A DNA stretch of 64,000 bases from Enterococcus gallinarum NBRC 100675 (GTDB taxonomy: Bacteria > Bacillota > Bacilli > Lactobacillales > Enterococcaceae): assembly GCF_001544275.1 (NCBI RefSeq), contig NZ_BCQE01000009.1, positions 1 through 64,000 of the forward strand. The letters run 5' to 3'. The notes below the pieces were generated by a model. It worked only from the letters and a program-made list of their open reading frames with translations. It made no database searches and was not told where the DNA came from. The stretch's first letter is position 1; every line of letters begins with the position of its first letter. Made by a program: the position numbers and the translations under genes. Of the stretch, positions 33,970-42,471 are shown in pieces.

Positions 33970-34416
33970 TCATTTTTCTAGTCGTTCGATCATTTCTTTC
34001 ATCTTTTCAATTTCTTCCTTTTGAGTTTGGATAATATCATCCGCTAATTCTTTGACCTCAGGATCTTTGATTGCAGCATTGGTACTGGTTAAAATGGCAA
34101 TCGAATGATGAGGAATCATTGCTTTCATCCATTTCACATCATCAACAGCCGTTTGGGAGCGCACCATGAAAAGTGAACCGCAGAATACGAGTACACTGAC
34201 GGCTAAAATCGCTAGATTCCATTTCTTATTTTCGTACATTCTCCACATAAATAAGAGCATGATCATCGCCATCACGGCCCCCATCATCAACGCCATAAAT
34301 AATCGAGTCTGACTATAAAAGATATGCTCCCATTGAAAAACATTCAGGTACATCATCCCAAACATCACGACCGTTGATACTAAAATCATCACACCAAAAC
34401 GCACATACTGTTTCAT
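33970..34416 (-). CDS. DUF305 membrane protein
   Basis: The protein has 148 residues with three or four helices in residues 1-90 (about 10-27, 38-58 and 67-85). The DUF305 core, here outside the membrane, has KWMKAMIPHHSIAILTSTNAAIKDPEVKELADDIIQTQKEEIEKM with the His pair typical of that ferritin-like, possibly metal-binding family. Longer relatives lie near copper-resistance genes. None is seen here. The ribosome site is GAGGAGATAGG. Confidence 0.85.
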   Translation of the reverse strand: MKQYVRFGVMILVSTVVMFGMMYLNVFQWEHIFYSQTRLFMALMMGAVMAMIMLLFMWRMYENKKWNLAILAVSVLVFCGSLFMVRSQTAVDDVKWMKAMIPHHSIAILTSTNAAIKDPEVKELADDIIQTQKEEIEKMKEMIERLEK

Positions 34417-34727
34417 TCCTATCTCCTCTTTCCATAAAAATATCCACTATTAGTCTATCAGGAGTGATTGCACCTACTCAAACGAAACGCTTAATTGTCA
34501 TTAGGAGACGAAGCATTGTTCACTCTTGCAAGTTTTGTTCAGGTTCCTCTATGGATTGCCAGGTATCAGGATTTTTGTTCTATCGCTTTTGCTAGGCTTT
34601 TCTTTCAGCTTTTCTGTCTGGCCTTTGAAGAAAGGAAGAATCCATGCCAAAGCAATAAATTTTGCAGCTGAATAAGAATGTGGTAACTTGATTTTATCAC
34701 CTGATAAAATTTCTAGGAGGAAGTTGT
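34417..34727. other. Regulatory gap before the exporter-carotenoid operon
   Basis: No credible gene is present in this gap. A candidate promoter is TTTGCA (34648-34653) with TAACTT 17 bp downstream (34671 region is weak; matches are modest). A perfect palindrome lies just upstream of the exporter ribosome site and is listed separately. A 63-codon minus frame (34549-34740) has no ribosome site and is rejected. Confidence 0.4.
34691..34710. promoter_or_regulatory. Perfect 20-bp palindrome, candidate TetR operator
   Basis: ATTTTATC (34691-34698), spacer ACCT, and GATAAAAT (34703-34710) form a perfect inverted repeat directly before the TAGGAGG ribosome site of the exporter permease. The operon ends with a TetR gene, the likely ligand of this site. 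Autoregulation is inference. Confidence 0.6.
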
Positions 34728-35792
34728 ATGTTTTTAGCAATAAATGAAATCCGCCATTCTAAATTGCGGTATGCACTGGTTACCGGTGTCATGTTTTTGA
34801 TCGCTTACTTAGTTTTTTTCTTGACCGGGCTAGCCTATGGTCTTGCCCAAGAAAACCGAACTGCTGTCGATAAATGGTCGGCATCAGAGATTTTATTAGC
34901 CGAGGAAGCGAATAACAATTTGAATATGTCCATGATCCCTCGTAATCTCTATGATGAAGTCAAAGCAGATGAGAAAGCTGTATTGGCTCAAACTGCGGGT
35001 GTGATCACCAAGGAATCCGGTGGTGAAAAAGTTGATGTCAGCTTTTTTGGGATCGAACCAGATCAATTCCTAGCTCCTAAACTCACGGAAGGCGAACTTT
35101 TCGCGAACGACGATGAGGCAGTTGCTGACAGCAGTTTGAAAGAGGAATACGACATTAAGATCGGCGATACCGTCAAATTAGCCGGCAATGAAAAGAAACT
35201 GAAGATCGTCGGCTTTACAGAAAATGCTCGCTTCAATGTCGCACCTGTTCTCTACACGACGATTGGTGCCTATCAAGAAATTCGCTTTGAAGCAAAAGAT
35301 ACCAGCGATAAAGCCCGCATCAATGCCATCGTAACGCGAGGAACAGTTGAAGAAGTACCGGATGAACTAACAGCAACCAAAATTACTGATTTCATCAATG
35401 AATTGCCTGGTTATAGTGCTCAAGTGCTAACCTTTGGGTTTATGATCGGCTTCTTGATCGTCATTGCTGCCATCGTTATTGGGATCTTTATTTATGTCTT
35501 GACTATGCAGAAATCTGATATTTTTGGTGTCATGAAGGCACAAGGAATTTCTAGTCGTTACATCGCATTTTCTGTCATCGCACAAACTTTTCTTTTAGCA
35601 ACGGTGGGCGTATTGGTAGGATTAGCGGCGACGATCGGAACGTCGTTGGTCTTGCCGCAAGCTGTGCCCTTCCAAGTAAACAGCCTCTTTTTTGCAGGTA
35701 TTAGCGTGTTGATGATTTTGATTGCGATTGTCGGTGCTTTCTTCTCAGTAAGAACGATTGTTAAGATTGACCCATTGAAAGCTATTGGATAG
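34728..35792 (+). CDS. FtsX-type ABC permease, HrtB-like
   Basis: The protein has 354 residues with TAGGAGG upstream. One N-terminal helix (about 16-40) is followed by an extracytoplasmic domain and three C-terminal helices (about 233-260, 278-300, 312-345), the MacB/FtsX layout. The opening FLAINEIRHSKLRYALVTGVMFLIAYLVFFLTGLAYG is like HrtB, the heme-efflux permease of Firmicutes, and the gene order permease-ATPase also fits. Heme as substrate is inference; it could export another amphipathic compound. The ATPase follows 11 nt later. Confidence 0.8.
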   Translation: MFLAINEIRHSKLRYALVTGVMFLIAYLVFFLTGLAYGLAQENRTAVDKWSASEILLAEEANNNLNMSMIPRNLYDEVKADEKAVLAQTAGVITKESGGEKVDVSFFGIEPDQFLAPKLTEGELFANDDEAVADSSLKEEYDIKIGDTVKLAGNEKKLKIVGFTENARFNVAPVLYTTIGAYQEIRFEAKDTSDKARINAIVTRGTVEEVPDELTATKITDFINELPGYSAQVLTFGFMIGFLIVIAAIVIGIFIYVLTMQKSDIFGVMKAQGISSRYIAFSVIAQTFLLATVGVLVGLAATIGTSLVLPQAVPFQVNSLFFAGISVLMILIAIVGAFFSVRTIVKIDPLKAIG

Positions 35793-35802
35793 GAGGATAA
35801 AA

Positions 35803-36492
35803 ATGAGTGCCATTGAATTTAAAGATGTGAAGAAAACCTTCAAAGATGGAGATACGATGATTGAGGCTTTGAAAGAGACAAACTTTTCCGTTGAAAAAGG
35901 AGAATTTGTCGCTATCATTGGACCCTCAGGTTCAGGTAAAAGTACTTTTTTAACTATTGCGGGAGGATTACAAGCACCTACAGCTGGTGAAGTTTTGATC
36001 AACGATCAGCCTTTTAGTGACCAGAAAGAAAAAAATCGGGCCAAATTACGATTCAAAGAGATCGGTTTTATTCTTCAAGCTTCCAATCTGGTCCCATTCT
36101 TGACCGTTAAAAAGCAACTGAAATTAGTCGACAAAGTCAGCAAAGAGAATAAAACCCAGTCTGCCCAAGATTTATTTACCCAATTAGGAATTGATAAATT
36201 GCAAAACAAATACCCCGAAGATCTCTCCGGTGGTGAACGTCAACGGGTGGCGATCGCTAGAGCTTTGTATCATGACCCAACAATTATTTTGGCGGATGAA
36301 CCAACAGCCAGTCTGGATTCCGAAAAAGCCTATGAAGTAGTCAAAATTCTTGCCCAAGAAACAAAGGAAAAAAATAAAGCGACGATTATGGTGACCCATG
36401 ATACCCGACTAACTGATTATTGTGATCGCGTGCTTGTAATGGAAGACGGTGTCTTAAAGGAAAAAGAACACACAAAAACACAACACGATTAA
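35803..36492 (+). CDS. ABC ATPase, HrtA-like
   Basis: The protein has 229 residues starting at ATG 35803, preceded by AGGAGG. An open frame from 35785 would overlap the permease end. Walker A is GPSGSGKST, the signature LSGGERQRVAIARAL, Walker B IILADEPTASLD and the switch His is in VTHDTRLTDYCDRVLVMEDG. It is of the MacB/LolD class and works with the permease. The next gene, crtN, starts 34 nt downstream, so exporter and pigment genes are likely on one transcript. Confidence 0.85.
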   Translation: MSAIEFKDVKKTFKDGDTMIEALKETNFSVEKGEFVAIIGPSGSGKSTFLTIAGGLQAPTAGEVLINDQPFSDQKEKNRAKLRFKEIGFILQASNLVPFLTVKKQLKLVDKVSKENKTQSAQDLFTQLGIDKLQNKYPEDLSGGERQRVAIARALYHDPTIILADEPTASLDSEKAYEVVKILAQETKEKNKATIMVTHDTRLTDYCDRVLVMEDGVLKEKEHTKTQHD

Positions 36493-36526
36493 TCTGAAGC
36501 CAAGAAATATTTGATAAGGAGTTCTC

Positions 36527-38014
36527 ATGAAAAAAATTATCGTTGTCGGCGGCGGTGTCGCAGGACTATCCGCCGCTGTCAGATTGCAACAAGCAGGTTA
36601 TGCGGTCACACTATACGAAAAAGAAAGCCAGCCCGGTGGCAAAATGAACCAAATCAAGCAAGCTGGTTTTACATTTGATGTCGGCCCGACCATTGTTATG
36701 ATGCCGGAGATTTATCGCGAGATTTTTGAACTATGCGGTGTCGATCCAGATGACTATATCCCGATGGAAAAGGTAGATCCTATGCTGCAGCTCTACTTTG
36801 CTGATGAAGCACCTCTCACCTTTTCCAATGATCTGATTGAACTCACTAAAACATTAGAAGGGATTTCTGAAGAAGATGCCCAAGGTTATTTCGCCTTTCT
36901 GGCAGATATTTATAAACGCTACGTGATCGCAAAAGAAGCTTTCATCACTAAGTCGTTCCGAGGATTCTGGGATTTTTATAATCCTCAATCCCTTTGGGCA
37001 GGAATGAAATTGAAAACATTCAACGATGCCTACACTTCGATCTCAAAGTTTGTTAAAGATGACCGCTTGCGTAAGTCGCTAGCCTTTCAAACATTGTATA
37101 TCGGGGTTTCTCCCTATCAAGGGCCCTCTCTTTATACGATCATCCCTATGATCGAGTTGTTCTATGGCGTCTATTTCATCAAAGGCGGTATGTATACATT
37201 AGCGACTTCGCTGGCTCGCTTATTTGAAGAATTAGGCGGCGTGATTCATTATGACTCACCGATCGAAGAACTGATTATTGAAAACAAGCGAGCAACAGGG
37301 ATTCGTCTAAATGGGCACATCCATTCAGCAGATGCGATTGTCTGTGCGGCTGATTTTCCTTATGCGATGCAAGAATTGATTCCTAATGAAAAAAATCGGG
37401 GCAAATACACCAATAAAAAAATCAGCCGAATGGCCTATTCTTGTTCATGTTTTCTCTTGTACCTAGGGCTGGATAAAAAATATGAAGCCAATGGCTTGCA
37501 CAGCATCTACTTTGCCGAAGACTTCAAAAAAAATGTCGATGACCTTTTTGAGACTGGTGTTTTGCCAGAAGACCCTTCCTTCTATCTCTATCGTCCCACA
37601 TTGAAAGATGCCTCACTAGCACCCGAGGGTCACGAAGGCTTGTATGTGTTGGTGCCAGTTCCCGAGCTGTCTAAGTTTGATGATTGGCAACCTAATACAA
37701 TCACGAATTACCGCAACAAAATTATCCACACGCTAAAAGAAAAAACGATTTTCAATGATATCGATGAGCATATCGTTTTTGAAACCTACTATACACCACA
37801 AGACTTCAAAGATCACTACAACGCTTATAACGGGGCGACTTTCGGATTGAAACCGACATTATCTCAAAGCAATTACTATCGTCCTCATAATAAGTTTGCT
37901 TATGCAGAAGGTTTGTATTTTTGTGGCAGCAGCACTCACCCAGGAGCCGATGTCCCAATCGTAATGCAAAGCGCAAAGCTTGCCGTAGAGGAGTTACTAA
38001 AAGATGATCAATAA
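36527..38014 (+). CDS. crtN: Dehydrosqualene desaturase (C30 carotenoid)
   Basis: The protein has 495 residues. The FAD-binding Rossmann motif IVVGGGVAGLSAAVRLQQAGYAVTLYEKE is at the N-terminus, followed by GGKMNQIKQAGFTFDVGPTIVMMPEIY. The C-terminal carotenoid-desaturase box is YFCGSSTHPGADVPIVMQSAKLAVEEL. CrtN inserts double bonds into 4,4'-diapophytoene to give yellow 4,4'-diaponeurosporene. It overlaps crtM by 11 nt. No crtP, crtQ or crtO is nearby, so the pathway probably stops at the yellow C30 carotenoid. Confidence 0.93.
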   Translation: MKKIIVVGGGVAGLSAAVRLQQAGYAVTLYEKESQPGGKMNQIKQAGFTFDVGPTIVMMPEIYREIFELCGVDPDDYIPMEKVDPMLQLYFADEAPLTFSNDLIELTKTLEGISEEDAQGYFAFLADIYKRYVIAKEAFITKSFRGFWDFYNPQSLWAGMKLKTFNDAYTSISKFVKDDRLRKSLAFQTLYIGVSPYQGPSLYTIIPMIELFYGVYFIKGGMYTLATSLARLFEELGGVIHYDSPIEELIIENKRATGIRLNGHIHSADAIVCAADFPYAMQELIPNEKNRGKYTNKKISRMAYSCSCFLLYLGLDKKYEANGLHSIYFAEDFKKNVDDLFETGVLPEDPSFYLYRPTLKDASLAPEGHEGLYVLVPVPELSKFDDWQPNTITNYRNKIIHTLKEKTIFNDIDEHIVFETYYTPQDFKDHYNAYNGATFGLKPTLSQSNYYRPHNKFAYAEGLYFCGSSTHPGADVPIVMQSAKLAVEELLKDDQ

Positions 38015-38894
38015 GGAAAGCACGCTTTTTGAACGATATAAGGAAGACTTTGCTTATTGCGAGCAAATCATCAAAAAACATTCGAAAAGTTTCTACAGTG
38101 CTTTTTCGCAATTACCCCCAGAAAAAGCACGTTCCGTATTTGCCGTCTATGCCTTTTGTCGGCAAGCAGATGATGCCATCGATCGTTACCAAGACATCGC
38201 TAAATTAAATGAACTAGAACACGGATTACGACAAATGGCTTGCGGAAAGGTTCTGGATACCCCTTTATGGCGGGCTCTTTCTGTTGTCTTTGCGAAATAT
38301 GATTTACAGTTCCAGCCATTTTATGATATGCTCGCAGGACAGAGGATGGATCTGGATTTTCAGCAACCTGAAACGGAGGCTGATTTGAGTAGCTACAGCT
38401 ATTTTGTTGCTGGAAGTGTCGGGTTGATGTTGCTGCCGATTTTATCTAGTCAGGCAGGCAAGATCCAAGAACCAGCCAAGAAGCTAGGGGAAGCTATGCA
38501 GCGAACGAATATTCTCCGGGATATTGGGGAAGATCTTGCGATGAATCGAATTTATTTACCAAAAGAAACGATCCAGCGGTTTGAGATTACCATTCAGCAC
38601 CTCAGACAAAAAAAGGTCACTGAATCCTTTATCCAGCTTTGGGAGTTTGAAGCTCTGCTAGCAGAAAAACTATACGATGAAGCCTTGTCCATGATGCCTC
38701 AGATCGATGAAGATTGCAAGGAAGCGCTTATGGCTGCTTTATTGATCTATCGCGAACTATTAACGGTCATTCGTGAGAAAAATTACCAGGTTTTTCTCAA
38801 AAAAAATGCTGTCTCTATCCAAAGAAAAGCTTTTTTATTGCGTTCTGTAAAACAGCAGATAAAAAACAACCGGAGTGAAAATAATGCAAGATGA
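38004..38894 (+). CDS. crtM: Dehydrosqualene (4,4'-diapophytoene) synthase
   Basis: The protein has 296 residues, with GAGGAG upstream of the ATG inside the crtN end. The squalene/phytoene synthase family marks are FYSAFSQLPPEKARSVFAVYAFCRQADDAID, with the first Asp-rich motif, and NILRDIGEDLAMNRIYLP, with the second. It joins two farnesyl diphosphates into C30 dehydrosqualene for CrtN. It overlaps the TetR gene by 11 nt. Confidence 0.93.
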   Translation: MINKESTLFERYKEDFAYCEQIIKKHSKSFYSAFSQLPPEKARSVFAVYAFCRQADDAIDRYQDIAKLNELEHGLRQMACGKVLDTPLWRALSVVFAKYDLQFQPFYDMLAGQRMDLDFQQPETEADLSSYSYFVAGSVGLMLLPILSSQAGKIQEPAKKLGEAMQRTNILRDIGEDLAMNRIYLPKETIQRFEITIQHLRQKKVTESFIQLWEFEALLAEKLYDEALSMMPQIDEDCKEALMAALLIYRELLTVIREKNYQVFLKKNAVSIQRKAFLLRSVKQQIKNNRSENNAR

Positions 38895-39432
38895 GATTCT
38901 AGACGTGGCTGAACAGTTGTTCATGCAACAAGGGTATAAAGGAACTTCAACAAGACAAATCGCGGAGCTGTTAGGCATTACTCAGCCTAATTTGTATTAT
39001 CATTTCAAAAGAAAAGAAGATATTTATTACGGTGTTCTTGCGCGGTTAGCGGTAGATGTATCTGAAAACTTATATCAGATCGTTAATGATCCCAATGACT
39101 CCTTAGCAGAGAAACTGCAACGGATGGCACGATTTCTGCAAAAACGTCATCCTTTCAATTTCTACTTAATGATGGATGATATCAAACATACCGTCTCTGA
39201 AGAAACCGCCAGAAAACTCTACTTGATTTGGAAAGAAAACTATCAGCAACCATTTATTCGCCTTTTTCAAACAAGTGAACTACGATTACGAAATGAACTT
39301 TCCTACCAGTTTATTGTCAGCCAAATGTTTATTCTCATTGCTTCATACTTAGATTCAGCAGAGAAAGAAACTGAACTCTATCAAGCCATTGATTTATTTT
39401 TATATGGTGTTTTAGATAAAGAGTCTAACTAG
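38884..39432 (+). CDS. TetR-family regulator of the exporter-carotenoid operon
   Basis: The protein has 182 residues starting at ATG 38884, 8 nt after GGAG. A GTG three codons earlier is the alternative. The helix-turn-helix reads YKGTSTRQIAELLGITQPNLYYHFKRKEDIYYGVL. The ligand domain is short and helical. It is the last gene of the operon, overlapping crtM. A palindrome at the operon front (34691-34710) is a likely target. Heme-sensing TetR proteins that control hrtBA are known in Firmicutes; whether this one senses heme, or another membrane-active compound, cannot be told. Confidence 0.85.
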   Translation: MQDEILDVAEQLFMQQGYKGTSTRQIAELLGITQPNLYYHFKRKEDIYYGVLARLAVDVSENLYQIVNDPNDSLAEKLQRMARFLQKRHPFNFYLMMDDIKHTVSEETARKLYLIWKENYQQPFIRLFQTSELRLRNELSYQFIVSQMFILIASYLDSAEKETELYQAIDLFLYGVLDKESN

Positions 39433-39478
39433 ACAAACGTATCCACTCATTTTTGATTATTAAATAAGGAGGAAGAAT

Positions 39479-39727
39479 ATGCCAGAATATACTGACTTGA
39501 CTGCGTCTGCTGCTATCGTAAACGCCTTTATCACAAAATACAATCAGCTCAAATCAACTTATCCAGAAGCGGTGATTGAACTTTGTGACGACCAAGGGCA
39601 TCAAATCACTGAGGTCAAAAAAATCAACAGCGAATTGATCGAATTGATTATCGACGATAGCCAAGGACCAAGATTTCGTTACATCCACCCTTCTCAATTT
39701 GATTTGACATTCACAGTCAAACAATAA
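39479..39727 (+). CDS. Small conserved-type hypothetical protein, 82 aa
   Basis: A strong AAGGAGGAAG ribosome site precedes the ATG. The protein shows an N-terminal helix (AAIVNAFITKYNQLKSTYPEA) and then alternating beta-like segments (VIELCDDQGHQITEV, LIELIIDDS, RFRYIHPSQFDLTFTV). It looks like a folded cytosolic domain. It stands 46 nt after the TetR gene, so read-through from the operon is possible. It is followed by hairpins. I do not recognise the family. Confidence 0.7.
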   Translation: MPEYTDLTASAAIVNAFITKYNQLKSTYPEAVIELCDDQGHQITEVKKINSELIELIIDDSQGPRFRYIHPSQFDLTFTVKQ

Positions 39728-39788
39728 TCCATTAGGACGATGAAATAAGATACTGCTAATGCTTCTCGCAATGAGAAGTTTCAGACAC

Positions 39789-39813
39789 AAAGGCATACTC
39801 ACCGTTGCCTTTT
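39789..39813 (+). terminator. Terminator after the 82-aa gene
   Basis: AAAGGCA (39789-39795) and TGCCTTT (39806-39812) form the stem and T follows. A second small hairpin, CTTCTC/GAGAAG, lies just upstream at 39761-39777. Confidence 0.6.
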
Positions 39814-39928
39814 GAGTTAGCTTTGTTCTTATATCACTGTCCTTTTTTTATTGCAATTCTCTTTGATAGACGAATCGTATCTATTGACGTAAACTAACAC
39901 TGATTTACTATTCTGAAAGGAGCATGTT

Positions 39929-40507
39929 ATGTCAAAGAACCGAATCGAGGCCTTTACAGATGCAGTGATTGCTATCGTGATGACTTTGCTGGTCTTAGAA
40001 CTACACCAACCAAAAAACGATACCTTTCAAGCGTTTCTAGGCATCGAACATCAGTTTATCATTTATTTGATCAGTTTTGTGATGCTGGCCATTTATTGGA
40101 ACAATCATCATCATCTCTTCCAAGTTGCAGAACATATTGATGGCTGGACATTATGGGCCAATCATTTGCTGATACTCTCGTTGTCGCTTTTTCCTTTTGT
40201 TACTTCGTGGGTCAGTCAATACCCGCTGTCCCTCGCTCCTCAAATGCTCTATGGTACTGTGATTTTCTTGACTGATTTTAGCTATTATTTGTTAGGACGA
40301 GCATTAAGCCGAGAAAGCCAAAACAATCCAACCATTAGGAAACTATTTCAACGCTATCAGAAATTAACCTTTACTCTTTTTGTCAACATTGTGGCATTGC
40401 TCCTTGGCTGGTTGATTCATCCGCTTTTTGTGATCAGTCTCGATAGTCTCGTTCTACTTCTTTGGGTGATCCCCGAAAAGAAAGCCGAACGCTACCTGAA
40501 TCAATAA
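39929..40507 (+). CDS. TMEM175-family potassium channel
   Basis: The protein has 192 residues and six helices. The first carries the family signature R-x-x-x-F-T-D-A-V-x-A-I (NRIEAFTDAVIAIVMTLLVLEL); Phe-Thr/Ser-Asp forms the pore filter in this family. The YWNNHHHLFQ segment between helices is also typical. Bacterial members are tetrameric K+ channels. It is monocistronic with AAAGGAG upstream. Confidence 0.9.
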   Translation: MSKNRIEAFTDAVIAIVMTLLVLELHQPKNDTFQAFLGIEHQFIIYLISFVMLAIYWNNHHHLFQVAEHIDGWTLWANHLLILSLSLFPFVTSWVSQYPLSLAPQMLYGTVIFLTDFSYYLLGRALSRESQNNPTIRKLFQRYQKLTFTLFVNIVALLLGWLIHPLFVISLDSLVLLLWVIPEKKAERYLNQ

Positions 40508-40586
40508 TCAAGGAAAACGACTGCCTGATATCCCCTCGACAATCCATTCACTTGTTGTTCGTCTTCTTACTTGTCGAATAAAACAA

Positions 40587-40658
40587 AAATCATCCAACAA
40601 TGAGCCCTTTTGACGGCAGTCACTGATTCGCCATAAAACGCTCTTTGTTGGATGATTT
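40587..40658. terminator. Long inverted repeat between convergent genes
   Basis: AAATCATCCAACAA (40587-40600) and TTGTTGGATGATTT (40645-40658) pair perfectly, extended by GAGC/GCTC on the inner side. The loop is about 36 nt. It can serve as a bidirectional terminator for the channel gene and the convergent kinase gene, although the large loop is unusual. Confidence 0.6.
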
Positions 40659-40700
40659 ATTATTGTTTACGCGTGCTTTGTACAGCCTATCGAATAATAC

Positions 40701-41711
40701 TCAACGAAATAAATCTACCCCAGGATTTTTTAGCACTTGCTCTACTTGTTCCCGTGTAATCAAGGGGACATCTCCTAACATCGTATGGGCCAATACAGCA
40801 TTGGTGATAGCAAAATCCGCGGTTTTTGTTAGTGGCCATTTCTCTGCATATCCTAAAAGAATACCAGCTGCATATGCATCCCCTGCACCGATTCGATCAA
40901 GCACTTGTAACAACTGAGGTGCAGTTTCAACAGTCTCTTCTTTGGTGTAGATCATCCCGCTGATAAACTGTTTGTCTTCACTGGCTATCCGTCTGGTACC
41001 TGTAAACCATTCAATCCCGTACTGCGCCATAAAGGCCTGAATGATTTGCTGTTCCTCTAGTCCATCAATAGGCAGCTGCTCACCAAATCCCAAAAGACCG
41101 TGCAAATCTCGTACAGACCCAAATACCAAATCACAATAAGGCAGAATCGCTTCGTAACGTTTTTTTAAAATTTCTCGCTGTCCTTCTTCCAAATTCAGAC
41201 TGGGACGAAAATTAAAATCGAAGCAAACTTTGATGTTCTTCAAAGCAGCTTGTTTTGCCAATGTAATCGCGGTTTGCCACGTTTCTTCGGTCAAGCTCAA
41301 CGAAATACCACAAATATGCAAAAGATCGATCGTTTCTAAATATTCAGCGATGGGATAAGTTGCAGGTCCGGAAACCCCAAATGAACTACCGCGGCGGTTC
41401 TGATACGTCACATAGGTGGGGCGAGCGCCAAAACCAACTTCAGCAAAATAACTGCCGATATGATTGTGTGCCTGTCCAATAAATTCTGTCTTGATACCAT
41501 AAGTTTGCAAATTTGCTTTGGCCGCATCACCCAAACGGTTTTTTGGTACTTTCGTCAATAAGGATGCTGAAAGATTGAAGTGCGCCAGATTTCCTAAAAT
41601 ATTTACGCCCGTTCCCGTAAAATCCATTCGCAGCGAATGGGTTTGTTCTAATGTCCGATATTCAGGCGGTGTCAAGCGCAGCATGACTTCACCGTATGCA
41701 CCGATTCGCAT
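40701..41711 (-). CDS. 2-keto-3-deoxygluconate-type sugar kinase (PfkB family)
   Basis: The protein has 336 residues starting at ATG 41709-41711, 7 nt after AGGAGG. PfkB family marks are the GTGVNILGNLAHFNLSASLL start and the catalytic RIGAGDAYAAGILLG near the C-terminus. The sequence resembles KDG kinases that form 2-keto-3-deoxy-6-phosphogluconate, the substrate of the aldolase encoded just upstream. It is the last gene of the minus-strand operon. Confidence 0.85.
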   Translation of the reverse strand: MRIGAYGEVMLRLTPPEYRTLEQTHSLRMDFTGTGVNILGNLAHFNLSASLLTKVPKNRLGDAAKANLQTYGIKTEFIGQAHNHIGSYFAEVGFGARPTYVTYQNRRGSSFGVSGPATYPIAEYLETIDLLHICGISLSLTEETWQTAITLAKQAALKNIKVCFDFNFRPSLNLEEGQREILKKRYEAILPYCDLVFGSVRDLHGLLGFGEQLPIDGLEEQQIIQAFMAQYGIEWFTGTRRIASEDKQFISGMIYTKEETVETAPQLLQVLDRIGAGDAYAAGILLGYAEKWPLTKTADFAITNAVLAHTMLGDVPLITREQVEQVLKNPGVDLFR

Positions 41712-41730
41712 CACAATTCCTCCTTCACTC

Positions 41731-42471
41731 TTACTTCAATGAATCTTTCATCATCTTCAGTAATCGTCTCACATCTTCCGGACGGGTATCGCCCGTCTCT
41801 GAATCAATGATCGAGCTATACACGTGAGGAATGATTTTCTTGACGCCTGCATCAACAGCAATCTGCAAGATTTCTGCAAAGTTATCCAAATCAATCCCAC
41901 CGGTCGGTTCAAGATAAAAGTCATGAGCGGCACAAGCTTTTGCCACCGCTTGATATTCTTCTTTGTGTGCCAATCCTTTCATAGGGAAATATTTGATTGA
42001 ACTAGCGCCCATATCCTTGAGTAATGCAATCGCCGTTTCAAGAGGAACCTCAGTGGGTTCCGCCTGTGAACTTAACGGGCCAGTGGCAATATTGACAAAG
42101 CCGACTTTGCCTGTCGGGGAAACTAATGCATTAACGATAGTTTCTTCTTGTCCTAACAACGCCCGAGAAGTTGCAGCTCCTGTGAATACTTGATTGACAT
42201 GTTGCGGCTGCAACACAGCAGAAATTCGAGAGACCATCTCGCTCTGATTCGGATCACCGGCACCGAGACCAACAGATAATGCATTTTCTATTTCTGCTTG
42301 GTATTTCTTCATGTCTTCAATCGCTGCTTCATCTGTGGAATAATTTTTGGAAAGAACGCCTAATAAGATTTTTCCTTCGGCTGCTTCAAAACATTCTTTG
42401 GCGTTTTCCACTGAGTTAGCTAAAACGTTTAAACAAATTCGATCTTCTAAATAAGTCGGGGATTTTTTCAT
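41731..42471 (-). CDS. dgaF: KDPG-type aldolase, DgaF family
   Basis: The protein has 246 residues. It overlaps the previous gene by 4 nt (ATGA) and has GGAGG upstream. Family features are VGLGAGDPNQSEMVSRI, NIATGPLSSQAEPTEVPLETA, SIKYFPMKG, whose Lys is the likely Schiff-base residue, and LEPTGGIDLDNFAEIL. Salmonella DgaF cleaves 2-keto-3-deoxy-6-phosphogluconate to pyruvate and glyceraldehyde-3-phosphate. The adjoining ammonia-lyase and kinase support the same role. Confidence 0.88.
   Translation of the reverse strand: MKKSPTYLEDRICLNVLANSVENAKECFEAAEGKILLGVLSKNYSTDEAAIEDMKKYQAEIENALSVGLGAGDPNQSEMVSRISAVLQPQHVNQVFTGAATSRALLGQEETIVNALVSPTGKVGFVNIATGPLSSQAEPTEVPLETAIALLKDMGASSIKYFPMKGLAHKEEYQAVAKACAAHDFYLEPTGGIDLDNFAEILQIAVDAGVKKIIPHVYSSIIDSETGDTRPEDVRRLLKMMKDSLK

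Noticed and set aside
40587-40658. MITE
   Set aside because: The long inverted repeat lies exactly between convergent genes and has no target duplication; a terminator explains it better.
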